From JBBQVZ01 sp963695975 (GTDB lineage Bacteria; Actinomycetota; UBA4738; HRBIN12), in the NCBI GenBank assembly GCA_963695975.1, contig CAVOIB010000002.1:558001-622000 (forward strand): DNA of 64,000 bases. The letters run 5' to 3'. The notes beneath the pieces are model-generated. The model searched no databases, was not told the DNA's origin, and saw only the letters and a program-made list of their open reading frames with translations. The position numbers and the translations under genes were made by a program. This document shows positions 42,772-52,105 of this stretch, piece by piece (position 1 is the stretch's first letter; every line of letters starts with the position of its first letter).

Positions 42772-44388
42772 ATGGCGAACGTCTACGACGCGATCATCAT
42801 CGGTGGAGGCCATAACGGACTCACGAGCGGGGCCTACTTCGCGCGCGCGGGCGCCCGCACCGTCGTGCTCGAGGCGCGGGGGAAGACGGGCGGCGCCGCC
42901 GACACGAGCGCCCCGTTCCCGGACCACCCGGAGATAAACGTCACGACGTACTCCTATGTCATGTCGCTGATGCCGCCGACGATCATCCGTGAACTCAACC
43001 TCAAGCGGCACGGTTATGACGTCACGCCGTTCGGACCGTACTACCAGGCCTTTCCCGACGGCCGTGCGATCACCGTCTACGCCGACGACGCCAAGAAGAG
43101 CTACGAGTCGATCGCGCAGTTCTCCAAGAAGGACGCGGACATCCTGCCGAAGTGGGAGGCGTGGCTGAAGGGGGTGGCCGACGTGCTCGGTCCGCTTCTC
43201 CTGCATGTGCCGCCGAAGCTCGGCTCGCTCGCCTTCGGCGACCTCATCGCGAGCGCGCAGTCCGCGTGGAAGATGCGCAAGCTCGGCACGCGCGGCGTCG
43301 CCGACGTCACGAGGTTGTTCACGATGAGCGTGAGCGACCTGCTCGACGACTGGTTCGAGTCGGACGAGATCAAGGGCATGCTCGCGGTGAACGGCGTGAT
43401 CGGGACGTGGGCCGGACCGGACGAGCCGGGAACCGCCTACGTGATGCTCCACCATTCGATCGGCGACGTCGGCGACGGTCACCTCGGTTCGTGGGGGTTC
43501 CAGCAGGGTGGGATGGGTGCCGTCTCCGATTCGATCCGCCGGTCGGCCGAGTCGTTCGGCGCGGAGATCAGGACGGACGCGCGGGTGAAGAAGATCTTGG
43601 TGCGCGGCGGCCGGGCCGTGGGCGTGGCCCTCGAGAACGGCGACGAGCTCCGCGCGCCGGTCGTGGTCACGACCGTCCATCCGCAGATCGCGTTCTTGAA
43701 GCTGATCGACCGGCAGGAGCTTCCGGCGGACTTCGTCTGGGACATCGAGCGCTGGAAGACACGCTCCGGTGTGGTCAAAGTGAATGTGGCGATGTCGGAG
43801 CTGCCCGACTTCATCGCGAACCCCGGCAAGGAGCAGCAGGACCACCACACGGGCTCGGTCGAGCTGTGCTTCTCTCCCCGATACGCGGAGCGTGCGTTCC
43901 AGGACGCGCACATCGAACGCAAGGCAGCGGTGGCGCCGTTCGTAGACGGGACGATCCCCACCACCCTCGATAAGAAGCTGGCGCCCGAGGGCGTGCACGT
44001 CTTCTCGATGTTCAGCCAATGGGTCCCGGACGATTGGAACACCGAGCCGCATCGCGACGAACTGGAGCAGTACGCCGACCGGATCATCGACAAGTACACG
44101 GAGCTCGCGCCCAACTTCAAGTCGGCCGTGATCGATCGTCAGGTGATCGGCCCCTACGAGATGGAGCAGGAGCTGGGCCTACTGGGTGGCAACATCTTCC
44201 ACGGCGAGCTGAGCGTGGATCAGCTCTTCCATATGCGGCCCGCGCCGGGCTACGCGGACTACCGGACGCCGATCAAGGGCCTGTACCACGGATCCTGCGC
44301 CACCCACGGCGGAGGCGGCGTCAACGGCATCCCCGGCTGGCAGGCCTTCAACATGGCGAAGAAGGACAAGGCCGTCGGCAAGAAGTAG
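42772..44388 (+). CDS. Phytoene dehydrogenase-like FAD oxidoreductase
   Basis: A protein of 538 residues. DAIIIGGGHNGLTSGAYFARAG (about 6-27) and VLEARGKTGGAA are the dinucleotide-binding parts of the CrtI/PYROXD2 group. The C-terminus LYHGSCATHGGGGVNGIPGWQAF is the usual FAD-closing motif of the actinobacterial branch. The substrate could be a carotenoid, lipid or other alkene or amine; there are no other carotenoid genes nearby. It is the first gene of a three-gene run with an acyl-CoA ligase 3 bases downstream and a monooxygenase, under the promoter at 42684-42717. Confidence 0.82.
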   Translation: MANVYDAIIIGGGHNGLTSGAYFARAGARTVVLEARGKTGGAADTSAPFPDHPEINVTTYSYVMSLMPPTIIRELNLKRHGYDVTPFGPYYQAFPDGRAITVYADDAKKSYESIAQFSKKDADILPKWEAWLKGVADVLGPLLLHVPPKLGSLAFGDLIASAQSAWKMRKLGTRGVADVTRLFTMSVSDLLDDWFESDEIKGMLAVNGVIGTWAGPDEPGTAYVMLHHSIGDVGDGHLGSWGFQQGGMGAVSDSIRRSAESFGAEIRTDARVKKILVRGGRAVGVALENGDELRAPVVVTTVHPQIAFLKLIDRQELPADFVWDIERWKTRSGVVKVNVAMSELPDFIANPGKEQQDHHTGSVELCFSPRYAERAFQDAHIERKAAVAPFVDGTIPTTLDKKLAPEGVHVFSMFSQWVPDDWNTEPHRDELEQYADRIIDKYTELAPNFKSAVIDRQVIGPYEMEQELGLLGGNIFHGELSVDQLFHMRPAPGYADYRTPIKGLYHGSCATHGGGGVNGIPGWQAFNMAKKDKAVGKK

Positions 44389-44391
44389 CGG

Positions 44392-46542
44392 GTGACGGAG
44401 GCGAGAGGCGAACCCGGGGTACCGACCACGCTCGAGCGGATGCTCGGGGCGCGATCGGTAGCCGTCGTGGGCGCCAGCGTCAAGGAGGGGTCGCTCGGCC
44501 GCCAGATGATGGTCGAGCTTCAGCGGGGTGGCTTCGACGGAGGCGTGTATCCCGTGAACCCCGGCTACGACGAGGTCCTGGGCATCCGATGCTACGCCTC
44601 GATCGCCGACGTGCCCGAGCCCGTCGACCTCGCGATCCTCGGCGTCGCCGATCATCGTGTCGAGCAGGCACTCAGCGACGCGGTGGCGGCCGGGGCGGGG
44701 TCGGCCGTGACCTTCTCCTTACTCCATGAAGACGCGCTGCCTTCCCCCGACGCGCTCCCGCTGGCGGATCGTGTTGCCGCGATCGCGCGCGAGGCGAAGA
44801 TCCCACTTTGCGGCGGCAACGGCATGGGGTTCCTCAACCTCGAGGCCAACCTCCGCGCGACCGGGTTCGCGACGCCCGATCACCTCCGTCGCGGCCCGGT
44901 GGCGTTCATCAGTCACTCGGGGTCGGCGTTCGCCGCGCTCGCGTTCAACGATCGTGGGATCGGGTTCAACCTGCTCATCTCGTCCGGGCAGGAGATCGTC
45001 ACCGACCTCGCTGAGTACATCGAACACGCGCTCGCACTGCCCTCGACGCGCGTGATCGCGCTCCTGATCGAGACCGTGCGACGCCCGGAGCGATTCCGAG
45101 CCGCACTCGCGCACGCTGCTGACCTCGACATCCCCGTGATCGCGTTGAAGGTCGGACGCACGGAGGGGTCGAAGCCTCTGGTCGCCGCGCACTCAGGCGC
45201 GCTGGCGGGCGAGGATGGGGCGTACGAGGCGTTGTTCGACGCATTCGGTGTTCTGCGGGTGGCCACGCTCGACGAGATGGCCGACGTGATGGAGCTCTTC
45301 TCCTGTCCTCGTCGCGTGACGTCCGGCATGGGGATCGCGTCGATCCACGACTCCGGCGGGGAGCGTGCGATGTTCGTCGACGTCGCCGCCGACCTCGGTG
45401 TTCCGTTCGCCTCGATATCGGAGGCGACGACGGCGAGGATCCAGGCGACGCTCGATCCCGGCCTGACCGCGGCGAACCCACTCGACGCATGGGGGACCGG
45501 CATCGACGCTGATCGGATCTTCACCGAGTGCTTCCACGCGCTGCACGACGACCCGGAGACGGCCGTGGTCGCGTTCGTGGTGGACATGACGCGCCAGGGC
45601 GAGCCGCACGAGGAGGGCTATGTGCACATCGCGCGCCAGGTGTTCGCGTCCACGACCAAGCCGTTCTGCGTCCTGTCCAACCTTGCGAGCGCTGTGGCCA
45701 ACGAGGAGGCGGCGCTCCTGCGGGACGACGGCATCCCGGTGCTCGAAGGGACGGCGTCGGGTCTGGTCGCGCTGCGGCACCTGCTGGAGTGGAGCACCAC
45801 GCGCGGTCGGCCGTCCCACGGTGCGCCGCAGCCCGTTCCGCGAGACGTCCGCGAACGCTGGCGTACACGGCTGAGCGCCGGTGGCGAGCTGGGCGAGGCG
45901 GAAGGTTTGGCGTTGCTTACCGAATACGGGATCGCCACGACACGTAGCGTGAACGCTTCATCGATCGAAGAGGTGCTCGCCGGAGCCCGCGACGTCGGCT
46001 GGCCGGTCGTGCTGAAGACGGCGGCGCCCGGCATCCAACACAAGTCAGACGTAGGCGGGGTAGCGCTCGCTCTTGGCGACGATGTCGAGCTCCGCGCCGC
46101 CTACGCGGACATCACCTCTCGCTTGGGCCCCGAGGTCGTGGTGGGCGCCATGATCTCCGGGGGGGTGGAGTTGGCCCTGGGCGTCGTCCGCGATCCGCAG
46201 TTCGGGCCCCTCGTATTGGCCGCCGCGGGGGGCGTGCTCGTGGAGGTGCTCCACGATCGCCGCCTCGCGTTGCCACCACTCGATGAGCAGCGGGCCAGGG
46301 AGTTGGTCGATCGACTAGCGATCCGTCCGCTACTCGACGGCGTCCGAGGTGCTCCGGCTGCCGACATCGCGGCGCTCGTGCGCGCGGTATCTCGGATCTC
46401 GGTGCTCGCGGCCGATCTCGGAGACCTCGTCGAGGCGATCGACGTCAATCCCGTCATCGTCACGGCGGACGGATGCACCGCGGTCGACATCTTGGTGATC
46501 CCGCGGGATGTTCAGGCTGGAGGGAGCGGTCGCCGAGTGTGA
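44392..46542 (+). CDS. Acetate--CoA ligase family protein (NDP-forming), second copy
   Basis: A protein of 716 residues. Domain order matches the 11207 gene: CoA-binding (RSVAVVGASVKEGSLG), ligase-CoA (AFISHSGSAFAALA), the predicted phospho-His loop VAAHSGALAGED and a C-terminal ATP-grasp domain (WPVVLKTAAPGIQHKSDVGGV). The two copies are only distantly similar, so they are probably not recent duplicates and may act on different acids. It starts with GTG 3 bases after the FAD enzyme stop. Confidence 0.85.
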   Translation: MTEARGEPGVPTTLERMLGARSVAVVGASVKEGSLGRQMMVELQRGGFDGGVYPVNPGYDEVLGIRCYASIADVPEPVDLAILGVADHRVEQALSDAVAAGAGSAVTFSLLHEDALPSPDALPLADRVAAIAREAKIPLCGGNGMGFLNLEANLRATGFATPDHLRRGPVAFISHSGSAFAALAFNDRGIGFNLLISSGQEIVTDLAEYIEHALALPSTRVIALLIETVRRPERFRAALAHAADLDIPVIALKVGRTEGSKPLVAAHSGALAGEDGAYEALFDAFGVLRVATLDEMADVMELFSCPRRVTSGMGIASIHDSGGERAMFVDVAADLGVPFASISEATTARIQATLDPGLTAANPLDAWGTGIDADRIFTECFHALHDDPETAVVAFVVDMTRQGEPHEEGYVHIARQVFASTTKPFCVLSNLASAVANEEAALLRDDGIPVLEGTASGLVALRHLLEWSTTRGRPSHGAPQPVPRDVRERWRTRLSAGGELGEAEGLALLTEYGIATTRSVNASSIEEVLAGARDVGWPVVLKTAAPGIQHKSDVGGVALALGDDVELRAAYADITSRLGPEVVVGAMISGGVELALGVVRDPQFGPLVLAAAGGVLVEVLHDRRLALPPLDEQRARELVDRLAIRPLLDGVRGAPAADIAALVRAVSRISVLAADLGDLVEAIDVNPVIVTADGCTAVDILVIPRDVQAGGSGRRV

Positions 46543-46552
46543 GGGGGGTTCG

Positions 46553-46858
46553 ATGATCGCGAGGGTCTGGCGGGGGGCGATGAGCGCCGAAGATGCTGGA
46601 GCCTACGCCCGCTACATGGGGTCGACAGGCGTCGAGGAGCTGCGGGCGACGCCGGGCAACGAAGGGGTGTTCATGCTCCGGCGCGTGGATGGCGACCGGG
46701 CCGAGTTCATCGTGATGAGCCTCTGGGGTTCGGAAGCGGCTGTCCACGCGTTCGCCGGTGATGACATCTCTGCGGCGGTGTTCTACCCGGAGGACGACCG
46801 GTACCTGATCGAGCGCGAGCTCACGGCCACGCACTACGAGGTGGTGGACCGAGACTAG
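46553..46858 (+). CDS. Antibiotic biosynthesis monooxygenase-like small protein
   Basis: A protein of 101 residues of the dimeric alpha-beta barrel (ABM) type: MIARVWRGAMSAEDAGAYARYM, then VFMLRRVDGDRAEFIVMSLWGSEAAVHAFAG, then a strand and AVFYPEDDRYLIERE. Some members are cofactor-free monooxygenases, others heme-degrading or regulatory; the reaction here is open. GAGGGGGG precedes the ATG. It is the last gene of the operon and its TAG stop is in the hairpin at 46855-46873. Confidence 0.72.
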   Translation: MIARVWRGAMSAEDAGAYARYMGSTGVEELRATPGNEGVFMLRRVDGDRAEFIVMSLWGSEAAVHAFAGDDISAAVFYPEDDRYLIERELTATHYEVVDRD

Positions 46859-46873
46859 TCTGGGACAGACTAG
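46855..46873. terminator. Stop-codon-embedded hairpin between convergent genes
   Basis: CTAGTCTG (46855-46862) and CAGACTAG (46866-46873) form a perfect 8-base-pair stem around GGA. The inner TAGTCT begins with the TAG stop of the monooxygenase gene. The stem TAGTCT/AGACTA, five bases apart, is the same as at 14158-14174, again between convergent genes. Confidence 0.6.
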
Positions 46874-46912
46874 GATCGCTCGCATCTGTGGGTCCGCCCC
46901 GGGCCGGCATGC

Positions 46913-48322
46913 TCAGGGGATGAAGTCCGATGGCTGGGTGCCGGGCGGCCACCCGGGGTAGTCCTCGGGCACGTAATTGAAGGGGTGCCCGTAGGTGTTC
47001 GCCCTGGTCGTCGTGGTTGCGGGAGGTCGTGCCGGCTTCGTGAAGTCGAAGATGTGCTCCATGTTGTGCGTGTCGGCGATCCGAGACGTGAGCGGTGCGA
47101 GTCCCCAGTTGTCGGAGATGAACCGTAGCGGCGTGGAGAACTCGCCGAGCTGATCGTCGATCAACCCTCGACGCGTGTACGGGGAGATCGTGAGCAGCGG
47201 CACGCGGAAGCCGAGGCCGACATCGTCGATGCTGGGTGGCATCACGTGGTCGTAGAAGCCGCCCCACTCGTCCCACGTGATGAAGATGGCCGTGTGCGCC
47301 CACATGTCGCTCACCATGATCGCGTTCACGATGTCGGTGACCCAGTTGTGGGAGAACGACGTGCTGTAGGGCGGGTGATCCGAGAGCTCGAAGCGAGGGG
47401 TGATCCAGGTCACCGCGGGAAGACGGCTCGCTCGCAGGTCCTCGAGGAGCCCGTCCACGGGCCGGATGTGGGCGTTCCAATACGCCTCGTCGTGGAAGAT
47501 GCCTTCGATACCGTTGTACGCGTTCCAGAAGTAGCCGGGCTGTCCCCAATCGGCTGCGTAATAGGCCCAGTCGACCCCGGCCTCGCTGAGCTGTTCTCCC
47601 ACGGTCTTGAACGTGAAGCACGTGTCGTGCTTGCCGAGGTTGCCGGCCTCATCCTTGGCGAACACGAAGACCTCGTCGCCGATCGCGTCACAGCCCCAGC
47701 TCTTGTAGATCTTGTCGCCCTCCTGACGCGAGGCGATGTTCTCGGGGTTGTCGATCACGCCGCCCGACTGGCCGGCGATGAAGTAGTAGTGGTTCGGGTA
47801 CGACGGCCCGAGCGCCGACGCGTAGAAGTTGTCGGAGAGCGCGTACTCACGGGCCCAGTGGTAGTAGTTGGGCACCTGCTGCTCGTGGAACTGCGAGTAG
47901 CCGTACACGGCGCCCCAGGCGCCGCCTCCGAAGCCGTCGAGGTTCCCACCGTTGATGCAATTGTAGGCGGCCGCACGATCGTGCTGGAGATCGCCCGGCA
48001 GCCAGTCGGGACACACGATGAGCGGTTGTTCCTTGCCGTTCGCCACGCCGACCGTGGCGCCGTTCACGCCCGGGAACCGACCGAAGAGGTTGTCGAAGCT
48101 CCGGTTCTCGAGCATGAGGTACACGACGCGCTTGATCGGCCATCGGGTCTCGATCGCCGGCGTACGGTCGCTCACGTGTGTGATGGTGCGTCCGCCGGTG
48201 CAGGAGAAGAGCACCCCCCCAGCGACAGCCATGGCGGATCGCTGCAGGAAGGTTCGACGGTCGAACGGCAAGGGGTGCGCGCCGAGTCGCGTCTGTTCGC
48301 GAGTGGTGAATCGATCGGGCAT
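46913..48322 (-). CDS. Tat-exported phosphoesterase (phospholipase C/acid phosphatase family)
   Basis: A protein of 469 residues of the alkaline-phosphatase-like phosphoesterase family (PF04185). A twin-arginine motif (DRRTFLQRSAM) and a hydrophobic stretch ending LFSC predict Tat export, possibly with a lipid anchor. VVYLMLENRSFDNLFGRF is the conserved first metal site, LSDHPPYSTSFSHNWV and AIFITWDEWGGFYDHV hold the remaining Asp, Glu and His residues. Members hydrolyse phospholipids or phosphate monoesters outside the membrane. Release of a choline-containing head group would suit this locus but is not shown. ATG 48322 is chosen; ATG 48328 is also possible. Confidence 0.82.
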   Translation of the reverse strand: MPDRFTTREQTRLGAHPLPFDRRTFLQRSAMAVAGGVLFSCTGGRTITHVSDRTPAIETRWPIKRVVYLMLENRSFDNLFGRFPGVNGATVGVANGKEQPLIVCPDWLPGDLQHDRAAAYNCINGGNLDGFGGGAWGAVYGYSQFHEQQVPNYYHWAREYALSDNFYASALGPSYPNHYYFIAGQSGGVIDNPENIASRQEGDKIYKSWGCDAIGDEVFVFAKDEAGNLGKHDTCFTFKTVGEQLSEAGVDWAYYAADWGQPGYFWNAYNGIEGIFHDEAYWNAHIRPVDGLLEDLRASRLPAVTWITPRFELSDHPPYSTSFSHNWVTDIVNAIMVSDMWAHTAIFITWDEWGGFYDHVMPPSIDDVGLGFRVPLLTISPYTRRGLIDDQLGEFSTPLRFISDNWGLAPLTSRIADTHNMEHIFDFTKPARPPATTTTRANTYGHPFNYVPEDYPGWPPGTQPSDFIP

Positions 48323-48407
48323 GCCCATCAGTTCTACCAAGGAAGTTCGCTATCGGTATCCTCGGTGGGTCCCCACGTCCCGGTTGGAGAGCCATCTGCG
48401 TAGGTTC

Positions 48408-49058
48408 ATGCCGTCGTTGATCACCTGGTCGTTCGTCGTTGCCGCTCTCGCGGCGTGCGACGGAAGCACTCCTACCGGGCCGTCGTCCACCCCGGCTCCA
48501 ACGCCGATCGCGTCGGGTTCCCCCGTGGCATCTCCGACCCCTCCCGCGACCCCAGCCGTTCCCCCGCCCACCAACGGTCCCACGACGAATACCTGTGTGA
48601 ATGGGTGGACCATGCCTGAGGCCGGCACCCCGCTGTTCACGGATCCGTTGGGGATCGTGCGGCGGACCACAGGCGTGAAGGGCCCGCTCGTCGTGGTGAA
48701 CATGCGGTATTTCGTCGGCCCCGAATCGCCGAGCACGGATCAGGGCTACCTGCTCGAGGTCGATCGCTGGTACATCCAGCTCTACGCGCAGAACGACATC
48801 GCGTTCCAGGGGCGCTTCCTGGTGGAAGGTCGGCGGTTCGGCCGTGGGGTCTCCGCCGTCGCCCCCTACGACTCCAGCGGGTTCGGCTCTCCCGACTGGG
48901 TCGGGTTCCAGTACGAGAGCGCCGATCCGGTTCGAAGGGCATATCCGGGGCTGCCGGGGCGATGGGACGGCCAGCCGTACGATTTCGTGCTGGGAGGTGC
49001 GGGGCTCAAGATTCCTGGACTGCCTGACGAAGTTAGAGGGTGCCTGGATGGCACATAG
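48408..49058 (+). CDS. Lipoprotein of unknown function
   Basis: A protein of 216 residues starting with a signal peptide with lipobox ALAAC (Cys about 17). The next 45 residues are Pro, Thr, Ser and Ala rich, a typical wall-spanning linker. The folded part contains NTCVNGWTMPEAGTPLFTDPLGIVRR, NMRYFVGPESPST and a final CLDGT; two Cys may pair. No family is recognised. It diverges from the phosphoesterase gene and overlaps the next gene by 11 bases. Confidence 0.65.
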   Translation: MPSLITWSFVVAALAACDGSTPTGPSSTPAPTPIASGSPVASPTPPATPAVPPPTNGPTTNTCVNGWTMPEAGTPLFTDPLGIVRRTTGVKGPLVVVNMRYFVGPESPSTDQGYLLEVDRWYIQLYAQNDIAFQGRFLVEGRRFGRGVSAVAPYDSSGFGSPDWVGFQYESADPVRRAYPGLPGRWDGQPYDFVLGGAGLKIPGLPDEVRGCLDGT

Positions 49059-49431
49059 GCCGATGGGTATCTATCAGAGCTCGGGCCGGACCCGGGACCC
49101 GCTTGGCGGTGTCGCGATGCTGATCGGCATCGCGGGTGCGTTCGCGTCCGTCATCCTGTGGGCGTATCAGCTCGATCCGCACGGGACCCTCGTTCGTTCG
49201 GTCGCGTCGAAGCTCGGACCGGGGTTGGCGTTCGGCGACGGCCTCGTGCTCACGGCTGCGATCTGCGGCGGCGTTGCGGTCATCATGGCGATCGCCGGTT
49301 CCCTTGGCGGCAGCATGCGGGGTTCGTCGGCGATCGCGATCGTCTTCGGCGTGATCGCGCTCAGCTACCCGGTGCTCGCCTGGTTCCAGGTGATCTCACG
49401 GCCGCTGTTGCACCGCTTCTCGACCGGCTGA
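49048..49431 (+). CDS. Small membrane protein, three helices
   Basis: A protein of 127 residues with hydrophobic segments at about 20-40, 62-84 and 92-112 (GGVAMLIGIAGAFASVILWAY, LVLTAAICGGVAVIMAIAG, IAIVFGVIALSYPVLAWF). It is not recognised. It starts inside the end of the lipoprotein gene, so the two are translationally coupled and may form one envelope unit. It is convergent with the acyl-CoA dehydrogenase gene. Confidence 0.6.
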   Translation: MAHRPMGIYQSSGRTRDPLGGVAMLIGIAGAFASVILWAYQLDPHGTLVRSVASKLGPGLAFGDGLVLTAAICGGVAVIMAIAGSLGGSMRGSSAIAIVFGVIALSYPVLAWFQVISRPLLHRFSTG

Positions 49432-49433
49432 TC

Positions 49434-50615
49434 TCAGAGCTCCGACGGCCAGGCCGTGTACGCTCCGGGCCCGCGCTTGACGAGCTCGTTGCCGATCACC
49501 AGTCGCTGGATCTCGGATGTTCCCTCCCAGATCCGATCGACCCGCAGCTCTCGCCAGAGGCGCTCCACCGGCTGCTCCCGCATGTACCCGCGGCCCCCGT
49601 GGATCTGCAACGCCTTGTCGATCACGCGCCCCGCCGTCTCGCTGCACACGAGCTTCACGGCCGATGCCTGCGCGTGCAGCTCCTTGCGGGTGATCCCCCC
49701 GTGCGCCGCCATCCAGCAGACCCGATAGAGCATCGACGTCGCGGCCATGATCTCGGCGGCCATGTCGGCCAACATGAACTCGATCGCCTGGAATCGAACG
49801 ATCGCCTCGCCGAACTGCCGGCGTTCCTGGGCGAACGCGAGCGAGAGCTCGAGCGCACGCGCCGACGCACCCATCGTCCGAGCACCGATCATGAGCCGTT
49901 CCTCGACGAACCAGTCCTTGGTGAGCTCATATCCCTCGCCCACCTCGCCCAGGACCGCGTCCGCGTCGACTCGCACATCTTCGAACGCGAAGATCGGATG
50001 CTCGAACACGAACGTGTGCGTGTACTTCGGCGTGCGAACCAGCCGCACGCCGGGCAGGGCCTTGTCGACGAGGAAGATCGTGGGCTTCGCGACGTCGCCG
50101 TCGACGAGGGCGTGGACCAAGAAGAAGTCGGCGACATCGCCCGACGTCACGTGCCATTTCTCTCCGTCGAGGATCCAGCCGTCGCCGTCGCGGTGAGCCG
50201 ACGTCTTAACCATCGAGGGATCCGATCCTGCGAACTCCTCGGTGATCGCATATGCGTCGCGCCGTTCGCCGCGGGCGGCAGGGCGGAGGTAGCGCTCCTT
50301 CTGTGCCTCGGTGCCGCGCGCGAGCGGGATCGAGGGCCGCCAAGGGATGTCCCAGAGCGCACCGGTCGCCCGGCCCCACTGCTCCTCCACCAGCAGCTGT
50401 TGGAAGGTGTCGAGGCCCTGACCGCCGTCCGCCGGCGCGTGGTTGATCGCGTTGAAGCCCGAATCGAGCACGGCCCGTTTGGCGGTCGTGGCACTTTGGG
50501 TCGTGAGTCCGTCGTTCGCCTCGCACTCGTCTTCGAGCGGGATCAGCACGTCGTCGGTGAACGCGCGCGCGCGCTCCTGAAGAGAGCGGTCCCGCGGGCC
50601 CAGTCGGAAGTCCAT
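49434..50615 (-). CDS. Acyl-CoA dehydrogenase
   Basis: A protein of 393 residues. DRSLQERARAFTDDVLIPLEDECE begins the N-terminal helical domain, AYAITEEFAGSDPSMVKTSAHRDGDGW is the FAD-binding signature, and IHGGRGYMREQPVERLWRELRVDRIWEGTSEIQ the C-terminal one. The Glu in EGTSE is in the usual catalytic place. The open frame reaches 50711, but ATG 50615 fits the family start and leaves 98 bases for divergent promoters with the amidase gene. It resembles the 34152 enzyme in length and C-terminal motif but not closely elsewhere. Confidence 0.87.
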   Translation of the reverse strand: MDFRLGPRDRSLQERARAFTDDVLIPLEDECEANDGLTTQSATTAKRAVLDSGFNAINHAPADGGQGLDTFQQLLVEEQWGRATGALWDIPWRPSIPLARGTEAQKERYLRPAARGERRDAYAITEEFAGSDPSMVKTSAHRDGDGWILDGEKWHVTSGDVADFFLVHALVDGDVAKPTIFLVDKALPGVRLVRTPKYTHTFVFEHPIFAFEDVRVDADAVLGEVGEGYELTKDWFVEERLMIGARTMGASARALELSLAFAQERRQFGEAIVRFQAIEFMLADMAAEIMAATSMLYRVCWMAAHGGITRKELHAQASAVKLVCSETAGRVIDKALQIHGGRGYMREQPVERLWRELRVDRIWEGTSEIQRLVIGNELVKRGPGAYTAWPSEL

Positions 50616-50713
50616 CGTCCGTTCGAGTCTAGGGCGGAGCCGCCCGAGCGCGTGAGCCGTCATCGCTCGTTCGATAGGCTCGTCGGCGATATGGGGATGA
50701 GGGATGTGCACGG

Positions 50714-52105
50714 GTGACCCTCGACGAGCTCTCGGCCGCGGTCCGCGAGCGGCGGATCTCGGCGGTCGAACTGGTCACGATGTCCCTCGAGCGGATCGAA
50801 CGGCTGGATCCGCCGCTCAACGCGGTGATCCTCGTCTGCGCGGATCGCGCACTCGAGGAAGCGCGCACGCTCGACGCGCAGGTGCTGGGGGGCGAGTTCG
50901 AGGGCCCGCTCGCCGGTCTTCCGCTCCTGGTGAAGGACATGGAGGACGTCGCGGGTCTGCCGTCGACGTACGGCTCGGGCATCTTCGCCGAGGCGCCGCC
51001 GGCGACTCGCGACGCCGTGGTTCCGAAGCGGCTGCGCGGCGCGGGCGCGATCGTGGTCGGCAAGACGAATCAGCCGGAGTTCGCGTTCGCGGGGTTCACG
51101 GGGAACACCGTCTACGGGACGACCGTGAACCCGTGGGGGACGGAGTGGTCGCCGGGTGGCTCCAGCGGGGGCTCGGGGGCCGCCGTCGCCGCCGGCATGG
51201 CGCCCATCGCTACCGCCACCGACGGCGGCGGCTCGATCCGGATCCCGGCCTCGTTCTGCGGGCTGGCGGGGCTGAAGCCGACGAACGGCGTGATCGGGCG
51301 CGATCCCATCCCCGAATGGATCGATCTCTCGACCTGCGGTCCATTCGCCACATCGATCGCGGACGTCCGACGTCTCCTCTCGATCGAAGCCGGGCCGGTT
51401 CCCGGCGATCCCTCGGCGCTGCCGTTCCCGCTCCCAACCGGCGAAGGCGGCCTGCCATCCCATGTGTTCGCCGTTCCGAGGTTCGAGGACCTCGGACCGC
51501 TGCCCGAGGGGGTCGCTCGGCCGTTCGCGGAAGCGTCGGCGAGCCTCGAGCGTGATCTCGGGCTGGAGGTGGAGCGGTTGGAGTCAGGCTCGATCTTCTC
51601 GAGCGAGGACGTCGGCGGCGTCTGGCTTACCACATGTGCGTTCGAGCATCTGCACGCGCTTGGACCCGACTTCGTCCGCGAGCACATGGAACGCTTCTCG
51701 CCGGATTTCGGCTCCACCATGCGCCACGCGTTGACGATCAGCCCTGAGGCCTACATGGCGGCGCGGCGCCGGCGGTTCGAGCTGGTGCGCGACCTCGACG
51801 TGCTGCTCGGCGGATCCGGCGTGCTGGTCATGCCGACGATGGCGGTAGTCGGCCTGTTCCCCGATGGCCGAGCACCGGGCGACCCACCCTCGGATGCAGC
51901 GATCTACAACACGGACCCTCAGAACCTCACGGGACACCCGGCGCTGTCCGTTCCCGCAGGTGTCTGCGAGAACGGGATCCCGTTCGGGCTGCAGATCACG
52001 GGACCGCGGTTCCGCGACGACCTGGTGTTGAACCTCGGCGAAGCGTGGGAGGCCGCGAACCCGTGGCCGCTCGCCGCGCCCGGCTACGAGCCGTTCGCGA
52101 TCTAG
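50714..52105 (+). CDS. Amidase signature enzyme
   Basis: A protein of 463 residues. The Ser-cisSer-Lys triad is visible: Lys in PLLVKDMEDVAG (about 76), and the two Ser in the glycine-rich SPGGSSGGSGAAVAAGM (about 150-166). TDGGGSIRIPASFCGLAGLKPTNG completes the signature. It hydrolyses an amide to the acid and ammonia in the cytoplasm. GTG start at 50714 with a GATGAGGGATG leader; a -10-like TAGGCT is at 50675-50680. It is convergent with the ABC permease gene (stop to stop with no spacer). Confidence 0.87.
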   Translation: MTLDELSAAVRERRISAVELVTMSLERIERLDPPLNAVILVCADRALEEARTLDAQVLGGEFEGPLAGLPLLVKDMEDVAGLPSTYGSGIFAEAPPATRDAVVPKRLRGAGAIVVGKTNQPEFAFAGFTGNTVYGTTVNPWGTEWSPGGSSGGSGAAVAAGMAPIATATDGGGSIRIPASFCGLAGLKPTNGVIGRDPIPEWIDLSTCGPFATSIADVRRLLSIEAGPVPGDPSALPFPLPTGEGGLPSHVFAVPRFEDLGPLPEGVARPFAEASASLERDLGLEVERLESGSIFSSEDVGGVWLTTCAFEHLHALGPDFVREHMERFSPDFGSTMRHALTISPEAYMAARRRRFELVRDLDVLLGGSGVLVMPTMAVVGLFPDGRAPGDPPSDAAIYNTDPQNLTGHPALSVPAGVCENGIPFGLQITGPRFRDDLVLNLGEAWEAANPWPLAAPGYEPFAI

